Both the position numbers and the translations under genes were made by a program. This document shows positions 8,190 to 15,825 of a DNA stretch of 47,484 bases, piece by piece; positions within the stretch are counted from its first letter, which is position 1, and every line of letters begins with the position of its first letter. Source of the DNA: DYEP01 sp040755615 (GTDB lineage: Bacteria; Bacillota; Sulfobacillia; DUSP01; DYEP01); assembly GCA_040755615.1 (NCBI GenBank), contig JBFMAL010000022.1, positions 1-47,484 of the forward strand, in the 5' to 3' direction. Under the pieces are notes generated by a model that was not told the origin of the DNA, made no database searches, and saw nothing but the letters and a program-made list of their open reading frames with translations.

Positions 8190-8490
8190 TTTATTTAAGG
8201 CACGGCCTTGATAATTTCTTCGCCGTAACGTTTGGTGCTTTTACTCCAAGTAGTCGAGTCCGGTATCGGGTCATCCAATTTCAACCTGCAGACGGTACGC
8301 CACGCCACTTGATGCTATCAGCAACTTCCTGACCCAAGGTCTCGTAGCCTAGCCCATAGCGATGTTTTAAATACGTCAGACGCAAGTATACTTCTGCTGG
8401 TACGGTAGGCCGGCCGGTATGGGTGCGGAATCTTTTTACAAACGGCTCAATGAAAGCACCGTCGTCCAGCAATTGGTCGACCTTGGTCAA
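8190..8490 (-). pseudogene. Transposase fragment with DUF772-like N-terminus (IS5/IS1182 type)
   Basis: The reading frame from 8490 gives LDDGAFIEPFVKRFRTHTGR, PTVPAEVYLRLTYLKHRYGL and GYETLGQEVADSIKWR, the typical N-terminal DUF772 domain of IS5/IS1182-like transposases. A shifted frame continues with LDDPIPDSTTWSKSTKRYGE. It is cut off near 8190, where the IS1634 relic begins, giving a chimeric junction. The DDE core is absent. Confidence 0.75.
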
Positions 8491-8680
8491 CTCTTAAGTT
8501 TCAATTATTACCGGCTCCGTTCCATAGATGGTATCAGACGGTATCTATAGATTCTCCTCATAGTCTACACTATATAGATGAAAACCGCTGCGGCCTTTTA
8601 GCTCTTAAAGACCCAGATCAGCCGCCTCCTACTCTACGAACAGGATAAATAAACAAGCGCTTTTCCGCCACAGCGTCTGC

Positions 8681-9703
8681 CTATCCCCCCCTGGTGGAAA
8701 AGAGCACTGCAACAGCAATCAGGTAGCCGATCACGATGAAGATTGAGTCGAAGCTGAGCCACCCGATAGTTCTTCGAGAGCGATAAACAAGTCCAGTTAT
8801 GGCCATGGAGGTGAGTATTATCGCCATCACGATCGTCAACAGGTGTCCCGGGGAAATCGCCTGCAAAAGAGGTCCAGGGAGGTAAGAAATATCGATAATA
8901 GATAGAATGAACATGTTATAAACGTTTGCCCCAAAAATATTGCCGATTGCCATATCCAACCTCCCCAGCCGTGCTGCCGTCGAAGTAGTTACTACCTCTG
9001 GCAAGCTGGTCGTCACGGCAAGCATTATTGAACCGATAAAAGTCCTTCCCAGGCCTGTTTCCAGGGCAATAATGTCAGAAGCATCAGTAAGAGCAACCCC
9101 GGCAAAAAGAATTACTGCCGAAGCAACGACAAAATGCACAAAGGCCCGTCGTGGCGGGATTGAGGGTAGATAATTATCTTCTTCATCTGTTCTTCCCCCG
9201 TTACGAACGGAGCTATGCTTCCTCAGGGGCGAATTGTGCTTTTCGTAACGGGTAAGCAATCTGGCCGCTGCTAGGTAGCCGCCTATTAGAAGAATCGTGT
9301 CTAGGCCAATCCAACTCCCCCAGAATAAGGGAAAGGGAAAGAGAATCCCGATTCCGGAAATGGACATCAACATGATGCCGAGGGAAGCCGCCAAAATATG
9401 TCCTTGCTTTACGCGTAAAAAAATTGAGCCTTTCCCCTGTATGAGGTCAACCAGGGCAATAATGGTAACATTAAAAAGATTGCTACCGAAGAGGTTTCCC
9501 GCAGCCAGGTCTGGGGTCTGAATCATTGCAGCCCGTAAACTGGTCACCAGTTCGGGAAGGGATGTTGCCAGGGGGAGTAGCAGAACTCCCGCCCAGCCTG
9601 TCCCCAGTCCCAGAGTTCTTCCCAGAACGTCTGCGCTTCTTGTCAGCCTTGTTCCTGCAACAATAACCAGCAGTGCTCCTACAAAGAATTGCAGCCAGAT
9701 CAT
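8681..9703 (-). CDS. CaCA-family (Na+/Ca2+ exchanger-like) cation exporter
   Basis: 340 residues in two homologous halves, each with hydrophobic helices and an alpha-repeat: GVLLLPLATSLPELVTSLRA plus GNLFGSNLFNV in the first half, and FIGSIMLAVTTSLPEVVTTS plus GNIFGANVYNM in the second. These repeats hold the ion-binding acidic residues. About ten membrane segments are expected. A central loop (~residues 155-185) is charged (GRTDEEDN). Members exchange Ca2+ or other divalent ions for Na+ or H+; the yybP-ykoY riboswitch upstream argues for Mn2+ export (inference). ATG 9703 follows a GGAAAGGA site. It is monocistronic between IS-rich regions. Confidence 0.9.
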   Translation of the reverse strand: MIWLQFFVGALLVIVAGTRLTRSADVLGRTLGLGTGWAGVLLLPLATSLPELVTSLRAAMIQTPDLAAGNLFGSNLFNVTIIALVDLIQGKGSIFLRVKQGHILAASLGIMLMSISGIGILFPFPLFWGSWIGLDTILLIGGYLAAARLLTRYEKHNSPLRKHSSVRNGGRTDEEDNYLPSIPPRRAFVHFVVASAVILFAGVALTDASDIIALETGLGRTFIGSIMLAVTTSLPEVVTTSTAARLGRLDMAIGNIFGANVYNMFILSIIDISYLPGPLLQAISPGHLLTIVMAIILTSMAITGLVYRSRRTIGWLSFDSIFIVIGYLIAVAVLFSTRGG

Positions 9704-9737
9704 GGATTACGTTTCCTTTCCGCCTTGTACTTGTAAA

Positions 9738-9775
9738 TAAAAAACCTTTATTTCAGGTATGCGTGAAATAAAGGT
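9738..9775 (-). terminator. Intrinsic terminator of the yybP-ykoY riboswitch
   Basis: A 12-bp perfect stem on the minus strand, ACCTTTATTTCA (9775-9764) pairing with TGAAATAAAGGT (9755-9744), followed by a T-rich run. It lies at the 3' edge of the aptamer and ends about 35 bases before the exporter ATG. Ligand binding would be expected to prevent this hairpin and allow read-through. Confidence 0.8.
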
Positions 9776-9885
9776 CTCACTCTTTAAGTACAGCCACCGC
9801 CCGGATGCGTGCGGCACCGTGCTGACGAGCGGAGACACCATGATCTACATGGCGAGTTACTCCCCTTTGACAATTCAACCTTATA
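9770..9885 (-). promoter_or_regulatory. yybP-ykoY (manganese) riboswitch aptamer
   Basis: The minus-strand leader contains TCAAAGGGGAGTAACTCGCC, then CGCTCGTCAGCACGGTGCCG, then AAAGAGTGAGACCTTT. The GGGGAGTA and CGTCAnCA elements are the two conserved loops of the yybP-ykoY class, which binds Mn2+. The class often controls metal exporters, as here with a CaCA exporter. Promoter, aptamer, terminator and gene appear in the expected order. Confidence 0.85.
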
Positions 9886-9895
9886 GGCACAATAT

Positions 9896-9925
9896 ACTAT
9901 ACCACGCCAGTTATACCGTGGTCAA
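9896..9925 (-). promoter_or_regulatory. Sigma-A-type promoter of the riboswitch-exporter unit
   Basis: TTGACC (9925-9920), an 18-base spacer and TATAGT (9901-9896) on the minus strand. Transcription would start near 9889, just before the aptamer. Confidence 0.75.
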
Positions 9926-10132
9926 TATTTACGAAAAACTTTCCAGAGGTTCCGCAAACCGCTCCATTTAATGGGACCTGACTATGGTGAGGTGCTTAAA
10001 TCTTTGAGTCCAGTTCCTTGGGTATAGCAAACTGTGACTTTAATCCATAAAGTCTACTGCTCTTTGAAACTATTACCTGCTGTCTGGCACTGCGCCTGGC
10101 GAGAAGTGGCAACCTATCCTGGCTCAACTGTG

Positions 10133-10330
10133 ACCTTATATAAAGGACCGTCTATGTGCATCATCCCGACGAAGATTAGCGATGCGGCAGTGATAAACGT
10201 GTCCACGGGCTTTTTCAGGTTCCTGATCACGAAAAGCCTGAACAGGTTGAACGCGATGGCCATTAGCAGCCACATGGCAGGTACTGCATTCTGGTCGTGA
10301 CAAAAACAGTGTTCAACTTGAGCGTACCTT
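10133..10330 (-). pseudogene. IS4-like transposase C-terminal fragment
   Basis: The minus frame reads VEHCFCHDQNAVPAMWLLMA then IAFNLFRLFVIRNLKKPVDT, ending at a stop near 10133. The HDxNAxxAMWLL..AFNLF pattern is typical of the C-terminal end of IS4-type DDE transposases. A stop codon lies just upstream, and the catalytic part is missing. Confidence 0.6.
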
Positions 10331-10541
10331 GGAATTCAAACTGAAGGCCTTAACAGAAGAAGGGCTATCCCCGGAAAGGATTCGGGAAGCCCTCAACTCT
10401 CTACCCTTCGCGGAGCTCGAGACGGAAGGTAGGAAGTTCTACATAAAGACCAAGGCCACGCCGCTGGCAGGTAAGATATTAAGAATCCTGAAGATTAACC
10501 CACCAAAGACTGTCATGCCCGTAGAGGAATTCACTCCGTAG
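10299..10541 (+). pseudogene. Transposase C-terminal fragment, possibly IS1634-like
   Basis: The plus-strand frame reads LEFKLKALTEEGLSPERIRE and ends ILRILKINPPKTVMPVEEFT. The closing ILxxLxxxPPK motif and the preceding helix-rich segment resemble transposase C-termini of the IS1634/DUF4277 group. It is tail-overlapped by the opposite-strand IS4-like fragment, so two relics meet here. The family assignment is tentative. Confidence 0.45.
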
Positions 10542-10634
10542 AGACCCACTTGTAGTGGCAATTTGCACTGCTTCCCTGTCTCTTTTCCCACATTTATCAG
10601 GCATTCTATAATTGCATCTGACAAACTGGGGACG

Positions 10635-10748
10635 CGGGCTTCAGTGAGAGAATATGGGCTTTGCAGCAATCCCTCGTTCAATACACCTATCTTTCGCGTG
10701 AAGAAACGGCTGAATCTTCGCACCTGCTCAATGCGGTACTCCAGTACG
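10635..10748 (-). pseudogene. Truncated MarR/GNAT bifunctional regulator gene
   Basis: The minus frame reads YRIEQVRRFSRFFTRKIGVL then NEGLLQSPYSLTEARV, the N-terminal helix and start of the winged-helix domain in MarR-type regulators fused to a GNAT acetyltransferase. After LTEARV the similarity stops and unrelated sequence follows; upstream the frame meets a stop within about 13 codons. Only about 38 codons of an expected ~310 remain. Confidence 0.6.
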
Positions 10749-11132
10749 CTGGTTGCATTTGACTATGTCGACTATATATATAGATGCTGTTATCAAGTAC
10801 CTGAGCGAAATGATGTGGCAGCATTTGCTCCACAGTTCATAGGCGAACAGTGCTAATCTTGATGGGTTACAGGTGGTGTCAGGGGCTGTGGCTTGGCAGG
10901 GTGCTTTGTGAACCGGATTGCCATAAGTAATGCGTGTGATTGATGAGGCATTACATTGCTATTCAACGAAAACCAAAGGCCGCTCCGGCAGGCGTCTCAT
11001 GTCCAGGCGCGGTGTGCTGTCTCGATATGGGACTCCTGGCGCAATTCGCATTCCGCTCGCCCCGGAGACTTGCGGGGAACGCTGGCGTGTCTTGATGGAT
11101 CGCCCTTTGTCTTGGGACCTCCATTTCACGGC
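10749..11132 (-). other. Intergenic stretch, no gene seen
   Basis: This stretch holds no frame I can defend on either strand. The plus-strand frames here are antisense extensions over the small basic gene. A CCCCGCAAGTCTCCGGGG inverted repeat near 11060-11080 (minus orientation), about 60 bases after the small gene, could help end transcription, but it has no T-run. Confidence 0.5.
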
Positions 11133-11294
11133 TTACTTAAAAATCTTCCTCAGAGCGCGACCGGTTGCTTTTCCTGCCGCTCTCCTGGCTACCCTCTTGG
11201 CCATCTTCCTGGGATTGCCGCTCGATATGGCCTGGATATCCCCAAGCAGCCTGGCGATCCTGTAAAGCATTCCGCGAGTCTTGCTGATGCTCAT
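11133..11294 (-). CDS. Small basic protein of unknown function (53 aa)
   Basis: A 53-residue, strongly cationic protein beginning MSISKTRGMLYRIARLLGDI and ending in a helical Arg/Lys/Ala tail (RVARRAAGKATGRALRKIF). I recognise it as the type of short conserved hypothetical seen in clostridial genomes but know no function; nucleic-acid or membrane-surface binding would fit the charge (inference). The start at 11294 follows AAGGGGGTG by about 6 bases. An in-frame ATG at 11360 would add 22 residues and overlap the phosphatase stop by 8 bases. It is the last gene of the sensory hydrogenase/phosphatase unit. Confidence 0.7.
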   Translation of the reverse strand: MSISKTRGMLYRIARLLGDIQAISSGNPRKMAKRVARRAAGKATGRALRKIFK

Positions 11295-11352
11295 CCCATA
11301 CACCCCCTTACCCGGGATATACGCTTTTTGAGTATGGTTTCCCTCCAGGTTC

Positions 11353-12501
11353 TTACACATAGTCTACTTTTACGCTCTTGCCTTGCTCCCTCAACTTCTC
11401 AGCGATCCGACCCACAACCTGGCTCCTTGAGGAGAACTGGGCCAATTCTTGAGAATCGAGAGCGGGGTTCCTTGCCGTGCCGACGACAAAGTGGATATCA
11501 TCAGAAAGAAGGAGCCTGAAGGCAAGCTGGCTCGCCCCGTCTCTCTTTGACCTCAGCTCTCTGGGGAACATGCCCAGCTTTTCTGCAGCATGGCTCAGGG
11601 TGATCACCCCTTCCGTCACCAGGTCAACACCAGGCATCCTGCCCATTGGCGGTACGCTGCTTGAATCCGACGACAAGTCGACTTCCAGCCTCTCGCCTGT
11701 GAGACGGGAAATCATGTTGCTTGTGGAGCCTCCTGCGACGATCTTCCATCCTGGCGCCTCACCGAGAATCCGGAGCACCCGGGCATCGTCCCTCCTGTCA
11801 GCGGGCGGACCCGTTAACACGAGGCAATGCCTTCGCTCGCGCGCCCGCAGCACTACAAGGCTGGCATCGTCGCCTGGTTTTCCCCCATAAAGCTTTTCGA
11901 CCACGTGCATCAGATCCCATGCCCATTCTGCCGCGGTATCGCAGGGGTTGAGATTGCTTTTTATATACGCCTTCACCCGTTCGAAGCCCCAGCCCAGGTT
12001 CCACACCCCCCCAATCCCCGCGTGCAGCACCCCGTCCGAGACCAGCACGATCCAGTCTCCCGGCAAGAGCTCGAAGAATCTCTCCTTTACGGTCTTGCCT
12101 TCAAGCTCCCTCTGGCGCAAAAGGAGCAGTCGGGTTTCGAGCCCGTCGCTTATAATCGCCGGGGGATTGTCGTATTCAGCGAGATAAACCAGTCTACCAC
12201 GCGCTGATACGATAGTGAAGGTGCTGTAGGCGAGGTGCCTTACCCTGCACACCGGAAGCGTATGTGCCAGGCACTCGATGACCGATTCTAGTTCCTCCCC
12301 GTGCTTTAGCATGGTGCAGGCCATCTTTGCAGTTAAACTCGAAAGGATGCTGGCCTTGACACCGCTGCCCAGCCCGTCTGCCAGCACGATCACACTGTGT
12401 TCTCCTGCACGTGCGATCTCTATGGTGTCGCCACAGAGCTCCTCACCGTATTTGTTCTGCTGCAGTCTGGCAATGTCCAGTACGATGTCCACGCGTCTCA
12501 C
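11353..12501 (-). CDS. SpoIIE-like PP2C serine/threonine phosphatase
   Basis: 382 residues. The N-terminal ~225 form a SpoIIE/PP2C domain: GDTIEIAR, the metal-binding VIVLADGLGSGVKAS, LPGDWIVLVSDGVLHAG and GKPGDDASLVVLR. The C-terminal ~150 residues (LTGPPADRRDDARVLRILGE onward) are not a kinase, receiver or GAF domain that I recognise. PP2C enzymes of this group dephosphorylate Ser/Thr, often on anti-sigma-factor antagonists; no such partner is encoded here. The GTG start overlaps the hydrogenase stop (GTGA), so the two are co-translated. The context suggests it is the output of the adjacent redox/H2 sensor. There is no transmembrane segment. Confidence 0.88.
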   Translation of the reverse strand: MRRVDIVLDIARLQQNKYGEELCGDTIEIARAGEHSVIVLADGLGSGVKASILSSLTAKMACTMLKHGEELESVIECLAHTLPVCRVRHLAYSTFTIVSARGRLVYLAEYDNPPAIISDGLETRLLLLRQRELEGKTVKERFFELLPGDWIVLVSDGVLHAGIGGVWNLGWGFERVKAYIKSNLNPCDTAAEWAWDLMHVVEKLYGGKPGDDASLVVLRARERRHCLVLTGPPADRRDDARVLRILGEAPGWKIVAGGSTSNMISRLTGERLEVDLSSDSSSVPPMGRMPGVDLVTEGVITLSHAAEKLGMFPRELRSKRDGASQLAFRLLLSDDIHFVVGTARNPALDSQELAQFSSRSQVVGRIAEKLREQGKSVKVDYV

Positions 12502-14228
12502 TCTTTCATCAGCCTTATGAGCTGACCCAGGAGCACCTTGGTCTCAGCCGTCGTCTCACCGAGCAATCCCGCTATCTCCTGTGCCACCTTCATCTGCTTG
12601 GAGATAACCTCAGCGGCCTTTTCTACCGTCTCTGCTTTCATCCTGCCAAGTTGCTCTTTATGTTTGTACTCGTCGGTTACGTCGGCAAAAACCCCAATTA
12701 TTAACTTTTCTTCTTTCAAATGAAAAACAGAGTGAGATAACGTAAGACCGCTGTCCTGATATGTGCAGGTACCCTTCACCAGGCGACCGCTGTCCCTGGC
12801 TTCGATGAAGTCTTGGACGTCCATGATTTCGGACAGCGCCCGCCCCGCGAGCTCCTGCCCGTGCCTTCCGAACATTTGCCTGGCCGCAGGATTGATCTCT
12901 TTGATTACCAGGTCTTCTCCCACCGTGATGATGCCGTTTGGTGTAAAGTTGAGCACCAGCGCTGCCGTAGATTCCGCCTTCTTCCTCATGTATGGGATGC
13001 ACATTTGCACCTCGGCGTAGCCGTGGTAGACTGCCCGGGCCTTTTCCCTGCAGGAGGAGTAGCCGCACGCGCCGCAGTTGAGCTCATCCTCCGCCCGGAA
13101 CTTGTCAGTCTTCTCCAGTATACGCCTTATATCTTCTTCCCCTGGTTCATCTTGTGGTAGGGGCTTTCCAGAAAACGACCTTATGAGCGCCTCATTGGCT
13201 GCATGGGCTACCGGAGTCGCATCGGTCCGGGAAGATGCGGATCGCCGGTACCGGACCAGGCTGAGCCGTTTTGCGAACAGGTCCTGGCCCAATACTTCGC
13301 CGACTAGCGGACCGTTAATGCAGCCGCCCTTGCACGCCAGGAGTTCCATGAAAACCGGCCGATCCGAGAGCCCGCCACTTCTTAGTCGTTCCAGCGCCTG
13401 CATAGAGCTGTCAATACCGCTTGCAGCGAACACTTCAGTATCAAGCATGTCCGTACTGAGGCCCGTGGTGCCCAGCTGTCCGCCCTCTATGCAGAACAGG
13501 CGCCCCGCATCCGGGATGGCCCCGTCAGGCTCTTCCGGCGCAAGTGTGCCGATCTCAACCGAAGCGTCGGCGAACCATTGCTTCACCTCTTGAAAGCCCA
13601 GGCAGGCATCCGGGCCTCCCTGTAATTCGGGTCTTTTGGCTTCGGCCAGCTTCCCGATGCAGGGACCGATGAACACACATGAAAGCCCCCGGCGAACCGA
13701 TTTTAAGTATCTTGAGTGGGCGATCATCGGCGATACGACCGGGGAGAGGCAATCCACCAGCTCGGGATAATACTTCTCCACCAGGTTTACTATGGCGGGG
13801 CATGCGGACGAGATGATCTGGCGATTGTCGCGCTGCTTCAACAGCCGTCTGGAGATGTCGGCAACCATCTCAGCACCCACAGCTGTTTCGTGTACCTCGG
13901 AAAACCCGAGCCGCCGAAGTGCCGCGACGACCTGGCCCGGCTGGTATGGCGAAAAGGCAGTAACGAAAGAGGGCGCCAGCGTGGCCGCCACCGGTTGGCC
14001 GTTCGCCAGCATGCGCAGGACCGCGGGCATCTCCGACCTGACACGCTTGGCTTTTTGCGGGCACTCTGCCACACACCTGCCATCATGCAGACAACGCTCG
14101 TCCACCACTTCTGCATGCACGCTCCCGCCAGGACCAGCTCGTATCCTGATGGCCTTCACAGGGCAGGCCCGGACACAGCGGTAACAATCCCTACACCGAG
14201 CTTCTATGGTCGTGATCAACGGCTCCAT
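12498..14228 (-). CDS. Sensory [FeFe]-hydrogenase-like protein with PAS domain (HydS/HsfB-like)
   Basis: 576 residues. Domains in order: a ferredoxin pair (C12/C15/C18/C22 complete; second site C46/D49/C52/C56 has Asp for one Cys), an H-cluster domain (~80-330), a further FeS module beginning CGACGYSSC (~385-415), a PAS domain (~425-530) and a C-terminal coiled-coil. H-cluster ligands are visible: C143 in SSACP, C190 in GPCIGK, C299 and C303 in LACKGGCINGP. The usual TSCCP motif has Ala at the first Cys, the proton-transfer residue, which is typical of sensory rather than catalytic hydrogenases. There is no DNA-binding or kinase domain, so output probably goes to the overlapping phosphatase. 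ATG 14228 has GGGAGG 8 bases upstream. Confidence 0.9.
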   Translation of the reverse strand: MEPLITTIEARCRDCYRCVRACPVKAIRIRAGPGGSVHAEVVDERCLHDGRCVAECPQKAKRVRSEMPAVLRMLANGQPVAATLAPSFVTAFSPYQPGQVVAALRRLGFSEVHETAVGAEMVADISRRLLKQRDNRQIISSACPAIVNLVEKYYPELVDCLSPVVSPMIAHSRYLKSVRRGLSCVFIGPCIGKLAEAKRPELQGGPDACLGFQEVKQWFADASVEIGTLAPEEPDGAIPDAGRLFCIEGGQLGTTGLSTDMLDTEVFAASGIDSSMQALERLRSGGLSDRPVFMELLACKGGCINGPLVGEVLGQDLFAKRLSLVRYRRSASSRTDATPVAHAANEALIRSFSGKPLPQDEPGEEDIRRILEKTDKFRAEDELNCGACGYSSCREKARAVYHGYAEVQMCIPYMRKKAESTAALVLNFTPNGIITVGEDLVIKEINPAARQMFGRHGQELAGRALSEIMDVQDFIEARDSGRLVKGTCTYQDSGLTLSHSVFHLKEEKLIIGVFADVTDEYKHKEQLGRMKAETVEKAAEVISKQMKVAQEIAGLLGETTAETKVLLGQLIRLMKE

Positions 14229-14463
14229 CAGCAAATACCTCCCGGAGGACATCATTCACGGTCTCGGGCGTTACGCGTGTAAACACTCTCCCGCGCGCCT
14301 GCACGGTCACGCCGTCGGTACACTTGTCAAGGCAGAAACTGCCTTTCAGCGTCACGCTGGCTTCTATACCCTCGGCGGCGAGATATGACTGGATTGCCGA
14401 CACAACCCGGGCAGAACCCCTCAGGTAACACGAGCTTCCAAAGCAGACTGATATCTCAATCAA
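14191..14463 (-). CDS. Thioredoxin-like [2Fe-2S] ferredoxin
   Basis: About 90 residues of the NuoE/HydC-type thioredoxin-like ferredoxin. ISVCFGSSCYLRGSARVV holds the first two ligands (C-x4-C) and GSFCLDKCTDG the second two (C-x3-C). It lacks the N-terminal helical bundle of NuoE. Such proteins feed or take electrons from hydrogenase modules in the cytoplasm. The TTG start at 14463 has AAGGTGAT just upstream; a longer frame to 14574 is not ferredoxin-like. Its 3' end overlaps the sensory hydrogenase gene by 38 bases, making it the first gene of the module and a likely redox input. Confidence 0.85.
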   Translation of the reverse strand: MIEISVCFGSSCYLRGSARVVSAIQSYLAAEGIEASVTLKGSFCLDKCTDGVTVQARGRVFTRVTPETVNDVLREVFADGAVDHDHRSSV

Positions 14464-14511
14464 TTGATCACCTTCTTGGGGTAGCCGTTTGTGAAGTATT
14501 TCTCTAAGTCC

Positions 14512-14540
14512 ATTGTAACACCGGCCGGACTTGGAAGGAA
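14512..14540 (-). promoter_or_regulatory. Possible promoter of the sensory hydrogenase module
   Basis: The minus strand has TGTTACAAT (an extended -10, TACAAT at 14517-14512) with a weak TTCCTT at -35 (14540-14535) and a 17-base spacer. It lies ~50 bases before the ferredoxin start. The poor -35 box makes the call moderate. Confidence 0.45.
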
Positions 14541-14591
14541 GCAGGTTTTTTCTGCCTTTGCTCTCGGGGAGCAAAAAAGTCAGAAGGAGTG

Positions 14592-15725
14592 TTACCGCTC
14601 AGACTCAAGGCCTAATCCAAAGCGGTTGGCTACGGCCTTGACGATTCGCCAGGATGCGTTACCGTCGCCGTAGGGATTGGACGCCCTGGACATCCGGTCA
14701 TACTCCTCAGGGGAATCAAGCAGCAGGTTAAGGGTGGCCAGGATGCGCTGCTTGTCGGTGCCGACCATGCGCACGGTTCCCGCCTGAATCGCCTCGGGCC
14801 TTTCGGTGGTCTCTCTGCAGAGCAAGACGGGAGTTCCGAGCGAAGGCGCTTCTTCCTGGAGCCCGCCCGAGTCGGTAAGGATTAGGTAAGCGCGTGACAG
14901 GAGGTTCGCCCACTCAGGGTACGGGAGGGGCTCAAAAAGGTGTACCCGTGGTACGGACGAAAGCACGGTGCGGGCGATCTCCTCCACCTCGGGGTTTCTG
15001 TGGACTGAGAATATGAAGTAAATGTCGGGACGTCGCGAAGCCGCTTCCGCCACCGCCTCGCATACGTTGCGTATGCCCGGGCCGAAGTTCTCCCTCCTGT
15101 GGACATCCACTACGATAAGCCGGCGCTCCCGGTCGAGCACATGTCCCACCGTGCTGAACCGGTAGCCGCTGTCCACGGTGAGAAGCAGCGCGTCTATGGC
15201 AGTATTCCCGGTAACAAAAATGCCCTTCGGGTCGATACCTTCCCTTAGCAGGTTATCCCGCGCCCACGTGGTCGGCGCGAAGTGAAGGTCGGACAGCGCA
15301 TCTGTTAACCGGCGGCACATCTCCTCAGGGAAAGGCGCGTACTTATCTCCCGTGCGAAGACCTGCCTCCACGTGTCCGACAGGTATCTTCTGGTAATACG
15401 CTGCGAGCGCGCCGGCGACTGTGGTCGCCACGTCGCCATGAACCAGCACAAGATCGGGGCGGTGGGCCACCAGCACCCGCTCTATGCCCTCGAGGGCACG
15501 GGTCGTAGTCTGCGTGAGCGTCTGTCTGGGCGTCATGATGTCCAAGTCCCAGTCTGGCACGATGCGGAAGTGTTCGAGCACCTGATCCAGCATCTCGCGG
15601 TGCTGTGCCGTGACCAGTACTTTAAGGCTGAACCGGTCAGGGTGTTCTCTGAACGCCTTTATAACCGGTGCCATTTTTATCGCTTCAGGACGTACCCCGA
15701 AAATTGCGGTGATCTTAAGCACCAC
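14592..15725 (-). CDS. wecB: UDP-N-acetylglucosamine 2-epimerase (non-hydrolysing)
   Basis: About 377 residues that interconvert UDP-GlcNAc and UDP-ManNAc for cell-surface polysaccharide. Family motifs are FGVRPEAIKMAPVI, VTAQHREMLDQVL, VHGDVATTVAGALAAYY, VGHVEAGLRTGD, VDVHRREN and TDSGGLQEEAPSLGTPVL. I place the start at GTG 15725 or 15722, just before LKITAIFGVRPEAIK; the frame stays open to 15791, giving a non-conserved extension. Shine-Dalgarno evidence is weak here. It follows the WecA/TagO-like transferase by about 100 bases, and the two make a short surface-polymer unit at the end of the rho-to-wecB gene run. Confidence 0.93.
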   Translation of the reverse strand: MVLKITAIFGVRPEAIKMAPVIKAFREHPDRFSLKVLVTAQHREMLDQVLEHFRIVPDWDLDIMTPRQTLTQTTTRALEGIERVLVAHRPDLVLVHGDVATTVAGALAAYYQKIPVGHVEAGLRTGDKYAPFPEEMCRRLTDALSDLHFAPTTWARDNLLREGIDPKGIFVTGNTAIDALLLTVDSGYRFSTVGHVLDRERRLIVVDVHRRENFGPGIRNVCEAVAEAASRRPDIYFIFSVHRNPEVEEIARTVLSSVPRVHLFEPLPYPEWANLLSRAYLILTDSGGLQEEAPSLGTPVLLCRETTERPEAIQAGTVRMVGTDKQRILATLNLLLDSPEEYDRMSRASNPYGDGNASWRIVKAVANRFGLGLESER

Positions 15726-15825
15726 TCGGCATGACCACGCAAATCTCCCGATATTTCCCGGGAAATTGCCGGAATCCTCCCTTCCTTTCAAACGTTGTCA
15801 GGCCGGCAGCGGCGGTAGGACACCG

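Noticed and set aside
11133..11360. 75-residue version of the small basic protein starting at 11360
   Set aside because: The internal ATG at 11294 has a far better ribosome site, and the upstream residues do not look conserved in character.
14548..14586. TTTGCTC/GAGCAAA hairpin as terminator of wecB or the sensor module
   Set aside because: The T-run precedes rather than follows the stem on the minus strand, and no plus-strand gene would use it.
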